From assembly GCF_003668875.1 (NCBI RefSeq), contig NZ_RAWM01000056.1:1-50248 (forward strand): DNA of 50,248 nt. Direction: 5' to 3'. This document shows, piece by piece, positions 1-10,700 of the stretch. Every line of letters starts with the position of its first letter. The stretch's first letter is position 1. Made by a program: the position numbers and the translations under genes. This DNA is from Corallococcus interemptor. GTDB taxonomy: Bacteria > Myxococcota > Myxococcia > Myxococcales > Myxococcaceae. The notes beneath the pieces were generated by a model that saw nothing but the letters and a program-made list of their open reading frames with translations, did no database searches and had not been told where the DNA came from.

Positions 1-1440
1 GTCCTTGGGCGGGTCGGCCCGGGGGCCGAGGAGGGCCGGCAGGGAAGGCGTGAGCTGCCCCACGTACAGCAGGCCCTGGAGGCCTTCGGTGGCGGAGCCT
101 TCCCTCAACTGGATGTAGGGGCTCAGCCCGGCGCGGGCCGCCACCCTGGGCGCGGGCGTCGCGCCCACGATGCCGCAGACCAGCTTGCTGTCACGGTCCA
201 GGTCGCAGCCCCAGCGTGTGCCCTGCGCGTAGCTCATCTCCAGCACGACGAGCGAGCGGTCCTCCTTCATCAGATGCGCCATGGGCGTGAAGGAGGGGTC
301 CCACTGCGTGCCCTTCTCCAGCTGCGTATGCGTGTTGCCCGCGAGCACCACCTGCACCTCGTCCGGCTTCGCGGCGCGGCGCTTCGTCCAGACGCCGGCC
401 TGGGCCGCGTCGCGCGCGCTGCCGTTGAGCACGTCCGTGTCGTAGGCCACCACCGTCACGCGCAGACCCGCCGCGCGCAGGGCGCGTGCGCGGTCGATGA
501 GGTCCATGATGGCGCGGCTGCTGCGGCCGTCCTGGTACGTGCGCGTCCAGAAGCGCCCTTCCAGCAGCGCGTCCTGGTCCGCCGGGGCGCCAGGGCTGGC
601 CAGGTACCTGTCCACCCGCGCCTGCTCCGTCTCCGGAAGCGACAGGCCCAGCACCACGGCGAGCCCGGTCTGCGCGGCCTGACACACGACGTGGCCCACC
701 ACGTCCGGCACTTCGTTGCTGCCCAGTTGCTCGCCGATGAGCAGCGTGAGGCCCGGGTGCAGGAGCTCCGGCAGTCCGCGCACGGGCGTGGTGCAAGGGC
801 CTTCCACGGGGGCCTCTGCCTGCCAGCGGTCCAGGTAGAACTCCGGCGCGCGCACGGCGGTGGGGCGCTTGTCTTCCGCCACGTTGCCGGCGAGGACTTC
901 CACGGAGGGCGCGGACTCCAGGCGCAGGGTGAGGGCCTGCTCCAGGTCCAGGTCGCGGGTGCCGTGCTGGGCGCCGCGCAGCATGGACAGACGCTTGGTC
1001 TGCGCGTCGTCCTGGTCGAAGTTCACGTCCTTCACGAAGGGATTGGACACCTGCTCTTGTCGCTCCAGGTAGACCTTCCACCACAGCTTCTTCCACTCGG
1101 CGTCGTTGCCGGTCGTCTGCTGGGTCATGCGGAAGATGCGAACGACGGACTGGCGCGGGGCCACGGCGATGCCGGTCACCAGGTAGCGCGTGAACGTGGT
1201 GTTGCGCGAGCCGGCCCGGTCCGGCTCGGACCAGGTGGTGACGAGCTGGTTCGGATCCTCCGTGTCTTCGAACGTGTAGCCCTGCTCTTCCAGCAGTTGG
1301 CGCGTGACCGCGAGCGCCTCTGTCAGCGGCTTCTGGAAGACATGTTCGTACTTGGGCAGCTCTGCTTCGGGTGCACGCTTCGAATGGGCGCAGCTGACGG
1401 AAATCAAGACCAGTGCCATGACAAGCCAATGCCTCTGCAT
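1..1440 (-). CDS. Putative lipoprotein, possible ChaN/Tiki-like fold (3' end off window)
   Basis: The reading frame is open on the minus strand from an ATG at 1440 to the left edge (480 codons, no stop seen), so the C-terminus is missing. A GGGAGGAAG ribosome-binding site lies just upstream of the ATG. Residues 1-17 form a hydrophobic signal ending at a lipobox-like LISVSC, so the protein is probably a lipoprotein. The N-terminal third (about residues 30-130) reads as a mixed alpha/beta domain. The second half contains a GEQLGSNE segment, a long helix-rich stretch, and later LAGNTHT and WGCDLD. This GE...GN-H pattern recalls the haem-binding-uptake/Tiki (ChaN-like) superfamily, but that is inference from motif spacing. 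No specific function is claimed. The gene diverges from the Rhs gene. Confidence 0.75.
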   Translation of the reverse strand, partial: MQRHWLVMALVLISVSCAHSKRAPEAELPKYEHVFQKPLTEALAVTRQLLEEQGYTFEDTEDPNQLVTTWSEPDRAGSRNTTFTRYLVTGIAVAPRQSVVRIFRMTQQTTGNDAEWKKLWWKVYLERQEQVSNPFVKDVNFDQDDAQTKRLSMLRGAQHGTRDLDLEQALTLRLESAPSVEVLAGNVAEDKRPTAVRAPEFYLDRWQAEAPVEGPCTTPVRGLPELLHPGLTLLIGEQLGSNEVPDVVGHVVCQAAQTGLAVVLGLSLPETEQARVDRYLASPGAPADQDALLEGRFWTRTYQDGRSSRAIMDLIDRARALRAAGLRVTVVAYDTDVLNGSARDAAQAGVWTKRRAAKPDEVQVVLAGNTHTQLEKGTQWDPSFTPMAHLMKEDRSLVVLEMSYAQGTRWGCDLDRDSKLVCGIVGATPAPRVAARAGLSPYIQLREGSATEGLQGLLYVGQLTPSLPALLGPRADPPKD

Positions 1441-1643
1441 TTGCTTCCTCCCCAGTTGGTGCCAGGCCGGAACGCCACAGGCGGATGACCGCCAGGGGCC
1501 ATCCATTCACAAGACGGCGGCGGGTTCAAATCCAGGGGGCGCTCACAACGTCAAGGGCAAACGGAACTTCGGCGTGGGCGTGGTGAATTCCGGCTCATGG
1601 GGCGTGAAGCGCCTGGGTGGAAGTTCCATGCCAATGTCTTGTG

Positions 1644-1673
1644 TTGACAGTGTTTGGGATGGGCATGTACTGA
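1644..1673 (+). promoter_or_regulatory. Possible sigma-70-type promoter for the Rhs gene
   Basis: A perfect TTGACA occurs at 1644-1649. An 18-nt spacer separates it from a poor -10 match, TACTGA (1668-1673). It sits in the 260-bp divergent region before the Rhs gene. If it is used, transcription would start near 1680, which favours ATG 1701 over the upstream GTG at 1677 as the translation start. The -10 is weak, so this is tentative. Confidence 0.3.
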
Positions 1674-1700
1674 GAAGTGAGGTGTCTTGAGTCGTTGGTC

Positions 1701-4700
1701 ATGAGGGGGCGTTTGATGCAGGCGGGTCGATGGGTGGTCGTGGTTCTGGTGTTGCTTGGGGCATGGGGAGCAAGGGCGGAAGGGTGGCGGAGCCGGGTGC
1801 CCTCCTGGGAGAAGACTCCGCTGCAGGAGGACTTCGGTCCTTCGAAGCGCTCCTGCGAAGTCATCCCCATCGACCAGACGCAATCCTTCGAGGCTGCCCG
1901 TCTCGCATGGGAAGCGAAGCGGGATGCTCCCCAAGAACAGCTGGCGCAATCGCTGGGGAAGGCTCGCGCCGAGCTCGGCGACAGCCCCGCTTGGTGGAAG
2001 CGATTCTGGCACTCTCCGGCCGCAAGTGATGCCGAGAAGGCATCCCTTGAGCGCTCCAAGGATGAGCTGCTGCGAGCAAAACAGCTCCTCAAGAAGGTCA
2101 AGCTCGAGGATGAAGCGGGTCAGGCGCGCAGGCAGCGCTTGCTGCTGGCAATCGAGCGGCAGGTGGAATTGCTCGAGACGTTGAGGGATGGCGTCTTCTC
2201 CCGGGCTTGGGAAATGGCCCTGGGGCGGTTCCCTCAGGAGGGAATGGCGCAGCTGCAAGAGAGCCTTTCCCGCTTGGATGTGGACGTTGTCGTGGAAGAC
2301 GTGACTCAGGTCGCCAATATCGAGAAGGTGGTGATGACCGACCTGCAGGAGGGGGTTGTCGGGCAACCTCTCGCGCAACCTGTGGCGGTGAGAGTGACGA
2401 CGGTCAACGGGGACCCCGTGTCCGGCGCGGTCGTGACCTTCAAGCGCGCACTCGGTTCCCAGCCTGGATTCCTTCCCGTCGGTGGTGCGGGGCAGGCCCA
2501 GGCCCAACTGCAGGCGACCACGGATGAAAATGGCCTGGCGGCGGTCCAGGTGGTGCCTGACACCAACATCGCCCGCTTCTCGTTCCTGCGGGTGGGACCG
2601 CACTTCCCCCAGCGGCTGGGATACAACGCCGTGACGGCGGAGACCTCCAATGGCACCCAGACTTTCGTGCTGGCTGCGCCCTTCGTAGAGGTGGGCTTGC
2701 CGGACGCGCCCTCTCAAATCCAGCCCCAGGGCAGTGTCCCCTCTCAGACCGAAGCGGGACTGCAGATGATTGCCCCCTTCGCGGCGAAGGTCCTGGATCG
2801 ATACGGAAATGCCCTGGCCAATCAGCAGGTGACATGGACGCAGTCCCCCTCGACTGGACGGTTCTACCACTACGCGGATATCACGGCCCCCCAGGTATTG
2901 GATCCCAGCAGTCCCATGCAAATGCAGACCCTGCAGCAATGGTCTGACATGGATGGGTGGCTGGATGCTGGATACATCCCGGGCACGACGGCTGGCTACT
3001 ACCTCGTGACCGCGACGGTCGGCACCTTGTCGCGCCAGTTCGGCGTGTCGGCCATTGTTCCCAGTGCGCGCTACACGTTCCGGATGACGCACAACGGCGA
3101 TTTCAACGGTGTCTACCTGACGTCGAGCCCGGAAGTGACGGTTGCTCAGATCCTGCACTGGCCGCTGGGCGCGCCGGGCTGGGTTCCCGTCCGGGGTGAC
3201 GAAGAGGGATTGGAGGATGTTGCGGTTGGTATTTGGACGAAGGCGCAGGATGGGACCGAGCTTGCTGTCACCATGGCGGCCCCGGTTTCGGTGGGACCGG
3301 AACCCTTGGATGATCAGGTGTCGGTGGCCTTCCGGCCCAGGTACCTGGTGGCCGAGGGGTGGCAGCAGCTGTGGTTCGAGGGCCGGGCCTACGAGCGCAA
3401 TACCAACGGACAACTCGTGAAGGTGTGCTGCAACCGCCCCCTCTACGGTTGGCAGTACTCAACCATTCCCACCCTGAAAGCCCTCCGGCAGGTGCAGGGG
3501 GGCGCGCTGGTCCAGGCTGGCGGACAGGCGTCAACGTCGGACTCGGGGCTGGGCTCCCGGGTGGTGAACAGCAGCTCGGATAAGCTGTATGTCCGGCTGA
3601 CGATTCAGCCCAACATCGAGGGAGATGGAGTCCTTGTCCTGGCTCCCTCGGTCGTCCGGGACGCGGATGGAGACCTCGAGGTCCCTGTCTCCACCACCGC
3701 GCAACAGATACTCCCGCTGGCGGATGGAACGCAGGGTGGGCACGTCCGCTTCGAGCTGTATGCCAAGGACTATTCCGCGACGTCCACCGTGAAGGTGTTG
3801 CAGGCCACCGAGGAGGTGGAGGTACTGCCGCCAGAGCCCGGCCTCTTGCTCGCGGGGCTTCCGCTGAGGGCCCGCTGGGTTCTGCCAGTGTGGGACTTTG
3901 TGTCCGCGCTAAAAGTGACACCCGGTGAGCCGCCGCCGGATGACGCGCAGGCACCCATCGCTTACGGCGCGCCACTGGGCCTGAAGGTCTTTGGGAACGG
4001 AAGGCTGGAGGTTCGCCGCGGACAGACGGAGATCGCCAGCGCGCAGGTGCTGGCGAACGCAACGGGCATCACCCAGGTCTCCTGGCTTGGAGGTGTCGCC
4101 ATCGCGTTGGGGCAGGGAGGCCTCGCGGTGATGGAGATGCCGCCTGGAGCGGTGGGACCGGAGACCGTCCGGATCACGCTCATCCCGGACAATCCCAATC
4201 AAGCGTCCCTGAACCAGGAGGTCACGCTCACGACGACCGTGGGAACGGTGGGCAGGCTGCCGGTGGGCCATACCTTCGTGAAGGGCGTCAGCGTGGTGGA
4301 CGGCCACCTGGTGAAACAGGCCGTGGACGTGGAGACCCCCAGCCGGGGCCTGGGGCTCTCCTGGCAGCGCGCCTATGCCAGCGGTGGCTCCGACGAGGGC
4401 GTGTTGGGGTTGGGCTGGACGCACGCGTACGAAGGCGCCGTGCAGCCGTTGCTCGGCGGTGGTTTCCGTTATGCGGTCACCAGCGGTGAGGGCGGCGGGC
4501 AGGTCTTCACCTGCACGGGGGAGGGGACGGAATGTGTGGCCCAGCGCGGGTACCACGGCACGCTGCGCGTGGAGGGCATGGGGGCCGCGCGGGAGTTCAT
4601 CTTCCGCGCGAAGGATGGGACCGAGTACCGGCACGGCAGGCTCGACAGCGCGAGCTTCCCCGCGAAGTACCGCCTCACCTCCGTCGTGGCGCCCACGGGG

Positions 4701-7700
4701 CACCGTGTGCTGATGCGGTACGGCGATACCAGCATCGACGGTGCGCTGACGCGCGTGTTCGATGAGGCGAGCGGGCGGCTGCTGGAACTGGGCCATGTCC
4801 GCGAGGCAGGCCTTCTACGACTCCGCACGGTGGCGCTGCATCACGCCTCCTCGGTGGATGCGACGTCCACGACCTTCCTCGATGTCTGCATTCAGTACAC
4901 CTACGACACCCAGCAACGTCTGGCCTCCGTCTCGCGCTACGACGGTGCCTGCGGCAATGGTGCCCCGTTGCGGACCGAGTCGTACGCCTATGAGGATGGC
5001 GTGCTGGAGGCAGGGCGGACACGGCTGAGCCGGTACACGGGGCCTGATGGTGAAGTGACCCGCTACACCTACTACGGCGCTGCGGAGTCGATGCCCGGCG
5101 AGGACGACTTCCTGCTGCTGATGGGCAAGGACGAGCGGGTGAAGCAGGTGGTGGAGGTCATGGAGACGGCCCCGCTGAGGGAGGCCATCACCTCGTTCAC
5201 CTACAGCATCGCCCCTGAGACGCGGACGGTGCTGGGGCAGTCGCTCACCACGTACCGCACGTCGGTGAAGGGTCCTCGGGCCGAGGTCCCCGAAACCCAC
5301 TACTGGATGATGGCAACGGGCGCCGTCGTGGAGACAGAGAAGCCGCTGTCCGCCGGTGTGGTGGCCCGGACCCGCGCGCTTTGGGACTCGGTTCACCGGG
5401 TCCGCGAGGCGGAAATGGACGCCCGCGGACGCGTCACGCACCTGGCCTACGACGCGCGAGGCAACCTCGTGGAGCGCCGCATCGAGGGCGCTGCGCTCCC
5501 GTCCATGGGGCCCGTGGCGGCCACGCTGCCCGTGCTCGACGCGCAGGGGCAGCCTGTCGCGGAGGTGGTGGAGAAGTGGGGCTACGAGGCGGGCTTCAAC
5601 GCGCAGGTCTGTCACGTGGACGCGGAGGGTTACGCCACGGTCTCCCGGGTGGATTCCTCCGGGGACGCGCCCGAGGACGTGCTCCCGGTGGGGACGGGGC
5701 GCCTGCTGGAGACCCGGCGCTACGTGAACCGGGTGCCGCGTGCCGTGCTGGCTTCCGCCGCGACCTGTGAAGAGGCCATGGCCTCGTTGCAGGAGTCCCC
5801 CCAGGACGTCGTGCTGAGCTGGCGCTACTGCGGGGTTGAAGGCGCGGCCTGCCCGCCGCTGGCCGTCACTGGAGACTGGGTGGAGAGCGTGGGCGCGGAT
5901 GGTCACCGGGAGAAGGCCACGGCGTACGACGCCTACGGCCAGCCGCGGACCAAGACGATCCAGGTGAACCGGACAGCCACTGTGACGGTGCAGACCCTCC
6001 ATGACGCCCGTGGGCGCCTGGAGGATGAGCAGGATGGATTGGGACGTCATCGGATCCAGGAGTGGGATGGGCTGGACCGGGTGAAGCGCGAGGAGTGGGT
6101 GAACCCTCACGGTGAGGGACGGGTGCGCACGGCGCTGTACTACCCGGGCGGCCAACTCCACTACGAGACCCTGGGAGGGGACTTCATCCGCGAGCATTGG
6201 CTGGATGCCGCCGGCCGGCGATCCCGGACTGTCGAGTCCGGAGGCGGGCTCACTGCCTCGTTGGAGACCCGCTATGGATACGACGATGCAGGCAATCGCA
6301 CGACTGTCATCGACCGGCGGGGAGTCCTGACGACCACGGTGTATGACTTCGCGGACCGCCCGGTGGATGTGCGGGTGTCTGTGGCGGATGCGTCACGGTT
6401 CGTGGCCCAGGGGGGCCACAGCGGCGACGTGAGCCGGACCTGCACACTCTCCCATGTGACCTACGACGCCGCTGGCAACAAGGTGGCGGAAGAGGACCTG
6501 TCCGGGTTCGACACGCATTATCGGTTGGACTCGCTCTACCGGGTCGTGGAGGAGCAGAGCCCCGAGGTTCGGGGCGCGGACCTCGACGCACCGGCCCTGC
6601 GCTATACGCAGACATCCGCATATGACCTGACCGGCCATCGGGTGCGGCAGGTGGATGGGAATGCCCACGCCCAGACGGTGGAGTACGACCTGTTGGGACG
6701 TGCCACCGTCCAGACGGACGCCGCCGGCCGGGTCGAGCGGCGCGTATACGACGGGCGCGGCAATGTGACAGAGGTTCGCAGGGAGGCGGGAGGCGTCCAG
6801 CAGCGGAAGCAGACCACGGCGTATGACGGCTTGAGCCGGGTGCTCTCGGTGACGGAGCGCGTGGCGACGGAAGCCGGGGAGACGGTCTACACGACGCAGA
6901 CCGTCCATGACGACGTGGCGCATGTCGATTGGACGCTCGATGCACGGGGCTTCGTCCAGGCCCGGCACCTGGATGGTCTGGGACGCGTCTTCAAGGGGGG
7001 GCAGGACGCCGCGAATGGACCGCTGCCGCGCCAGCCGGACGACCCGAGGGTGGGGCCCGCGCTCAACCTGATCCACACCGTGGAGTACGACCGGTACGGC
7101 CATGAGTTCGCCCGGGTGGATGCGCTCGGCCGGCGGACGGAAACAGTCCACGACGCGCTGGGCCGGCTGGTGGAAGTGCACCGGCCCATGGGCGTCTCAG
7201 AGAGCCAGAAGCATGACGGGGAAGGCCATGTCATCCGCTCCACCGATGGGCGCGGTGTGGAGCGCAGCTTCACCTACGACGCTTTGGGACGGCTGCGAAG
7301 CGAGACCCTGGTGGAGAGTCTGTCCCAGGAGGGACAGGCCCTGACGGTGAGCGAGCGGACGTACGTGGATGCTCCGGACACGGAGGCCCTGACGCGGGAG
7401 CAGGTACGGGACGCGCGGGGGCATCTCACCGTGACGTACCGCGACGGACTCCGGCGCGTCGTACGCCACAAGGATGCGGCGGGATACGCCTCGGACACCT
7501 GGTTTGATGCGCTCTACAAGCGCGCGGAGAAGAACGCGAAGGGGCACCTCACCCGCTTCACCTACGACGCCGTGGGCCGGGTGCTGAGCCAGTCGGAAGC
7601 TGCATCGGTGAGCAGCCCGGCGGCCTACAGCCAGAGCTGGCAGTACACAGACGCGACCCGCGAGCGGACACACTGGGACCGGCGCCAGGTTCCCACGGTG

Positions 7701-10700
7701 CACCGGGAGGATGGCCTGGGCCGCAAGGTGTACGCCTCGCGGGGGCAGGGTCCGGACGTGGCGCAGGAGTCCTGGGCCTATAACGCCGGGGGGCAGGCGG
7801 TGCTGGCGGTGGACGCGAATGGCTACGCGACCACCCGGCTCTACGATGGAGCAGCGCGCCTGGTCGAGGAGACCCGGGGCGCCGGAACGCCGGAAGCGGC
7901 GACGACTGCGTTCCAGTACGACGCCGCCGGTCAACTGACACAGCAGAAGGGGCCCCGCGCCACGGGCGTTCCCTTCGACGTGCTCTACACCTACGACGAC
8001 CTGGGGCGGCGCGTGCGCGAGGAGGACGCGCTCGGGCAGGTCACGGCATGGGCCCATGACGCCGCGGGAAACCGTGTGTGCATGAAGCAGCCGCTCGGCG
8101 CTCCCGCGCTTGGACATGGGGAGGCGGCCGGGCTGACGCTGGCGGATGTGGAGGCGCAGGTCTGCACGGGCACGTATGTGACGTGGTACGCCCATGACGA
8201 GCAGGGCAAGCTGCTGTCCGTCACGGATGCCGCCGGTGGGCTCACGTCCTATGTCTACGACGCCGCCCGCAACCTGGTGGCGAAGCAGGACGCGAACGGG
8301 AACCTCACGACCTACGAGTACGACGTGCGCAACCTGCGCACGGCCGAGCACCAGCACCTGGACGCGCATGCGCGGTTGTCGGCGGACCAGCGGAGCCAGG
8401 TGCCGTTGTTCGAAGCAGGCGCGACGCCGTCAGGCAGTGTGGGCACGCTGACGTGGCGCCACACGTATGACGCGAACGGGAACCCGGACTCCATGACCGA
8501 CCCGAAGGGGCAGGTGACGGTGCATGGGTATGGGCTCCTCGATCGGCTGGCGGCACGCACCTATTCACAGCATGTGCAGCCGCGAGAGCTGCCGTCGGTG
8601 GACGCGGAGGGCTTTGCGTATGACGGCAACGGGAACCTGGAGCGTGCGACCCTGCTCAAGCAGACGCCAGGCGGCGTGGTGGAGGAGGCGACGACGTACA
8701 CGTATGACGTGCTCGATCGCGTGAAGACGCGGCTGCGGGAGCAGGACGCAAAGCAGCTCTCCTTCGGGTACGACGCCATGGGGCACCGTACGAGCGTGAC
8801 GGACTCGGACGGAGTCGCCACGGGGTACGAGTACGATGCCTTGGGGCGCCTGAAGCAGGCGACACTTCCGGTCGGCGTCGTGGAGTACCGGTACTGGCCG
8901 GACTCCTTGCTCAAGGGCGTGGTGTGGCCCAACGGCGTGTCGGAAGGGCGCTGCTACGACGCGGCCGGGCGGTTGGTGGAGCAGGTCACTGCACGGGGCA
9001 CTGTCAGCGATACGTGCCAGGCGAGCGGGCCCGTGGTCAGCCAGTTCGTCTACACCTATGACGCCAACGGGAATCGGTTGACGCAGGTGGAGACGCGCAC
9101 GTCCCCTTCGACGCAGGCGCTGGGCGTCAGTGGGACGACCCGGTACGGCTATGACGTCTTGAATCGGCTTACGGGGGTTGCTGCACCTGACTTCCAAAAC
9201 ACGTTATATCGGCTGGATGCCGTCGGTAACCGCACGGGCGAGAGGCAGGCCAGGGTTCGATGGACGAGGGGCCTTGGTCCCGATGCCTACGTCAGTGTGG
9301 AACCCAAGGCGCTCACGCGCGATGTCACCGCAACCTTCAACCGGGTGGACTGGCTGACAGGGTTCGAGGACGCGAGAGGCGCCAAGCTGAAGGCGGTGCT
9401 GCGCTACGACCTCGTGGGCAACCTGGAGGAGAAGGCGACGCAGGCCGGCACCCGCACCTTCGCCTGGGACATCCGCAACACGCTCACTGCCGTTTATGAC
9501 AACGGGCAGGAGGTGGGACGGTATGACTACGACGGCAACCTTCAGCGGACGCAAAGGCACACGGCGACAGAAGACGTCGCGTATGTGCTTGATGACGGCT
9601 TCATCCTGCAGGAGTTGGATGGAGCCCAGGCGTCGCATCCGTCGAAGCGGCGCTACCATTATGGCGGAGGCCCACTGGCTGTCAGCGAGGCGGCTTCCGC
9701 TGCGACGAACTTCCTGGGAACAGATGCGCTGGGCAGTGTGACGGACGCGCTGTCCACGACGGGAGATGTCACTGTGGCCCGTCAGTACGACGCGTGGGGC
9801 ACCCCCCGCAGTGGCTCCGCGCCCACGGCCAGTGAGTTCAAGCTTGGCTACACGGGGCACCAGTACGACGTGGAGACGGGGCTCACCTATGCCCGGGCCC
9901 GGTACTACGACAGCGAGCTGGGACGGTTCATCTCGCGGGACTCGTACGAGGGGCAGTTGAACGATGCGCCGAGTCTGCACAGGTACGCGTATGCGCACGG
10001 CAATCCGCTGAGATTCATCGACACAAACGGATTCAGCGCTGACCCCATTGTGAATCCTTTTCCGACGAACACTTGTGACTCTCATCTGTTGCAATGCCAG
10101 GGTGCCATGAGTCGCGCAGCGGAAGGTGTGGGTAAAGCCATCAAGACGAAACCCCCTGTCGGGCCCCAACCGCCTGCAGGATGGGACCGACTGTTGATCC
10201 TGCTTGGGCTGAAGACGCTTTCTGACCAACAGTCAATGGAGGCGATGGCAGATTTTCAGGGGCGGGAACATCAAGAGCCTGCTGAGTACTACACGGCGGA
10301 TCGTCTTGCTGCGCTCCGAGCAAAGGCGCTGGAACGCAGGGAGCGAGAGATTATCGAGGCCCCTGGTGCACCAAGTGTGGTGCCAGTTCTTGCTCCCTCG
10401 ACGCAGAGCGAGAATGCTCCGCTGAAGGCTCCGGAGGTCAATGGCGCGCCTGCGTTCGCGCCTGCGGCGGAGGGAGCGCCTGCCATGAAGGAGCCCGCAG
10501 GGACTGATGGCGTCGGACAGATGGAGGCTGCGAAACGAGGACCCAAGCCGTGGCCTTACGGTCCGCACAATCAGACCATCCAGCGCAGAATCGATGAATT
10601 GAAAAAAGACCTTGGCCCTGACTGGGAGCACGTCGGTGGTGGCGAACTGACCGAAGTCTCCTATGATACGCCGGGAGGTGAGAAAAGTTTCAGGCGAATG

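Noticed and set aside
191-1510. 439-residue minus-strand and 404-residue plus-strand open frames over the left-edge gene
   Set aside because: Both are Arg/Ala/His-rich with no domain logic. The third frame (minus, ATG 1440) gives a lipoprotein signal and normal composition, so these are shadows.
1551-3413. 620-residue minus-strand frame under the Rhs 5' end
   Set aside because: It is antisense to the Rhs gene, His/Arg-rich and without motifs; high GC keeps frames open.
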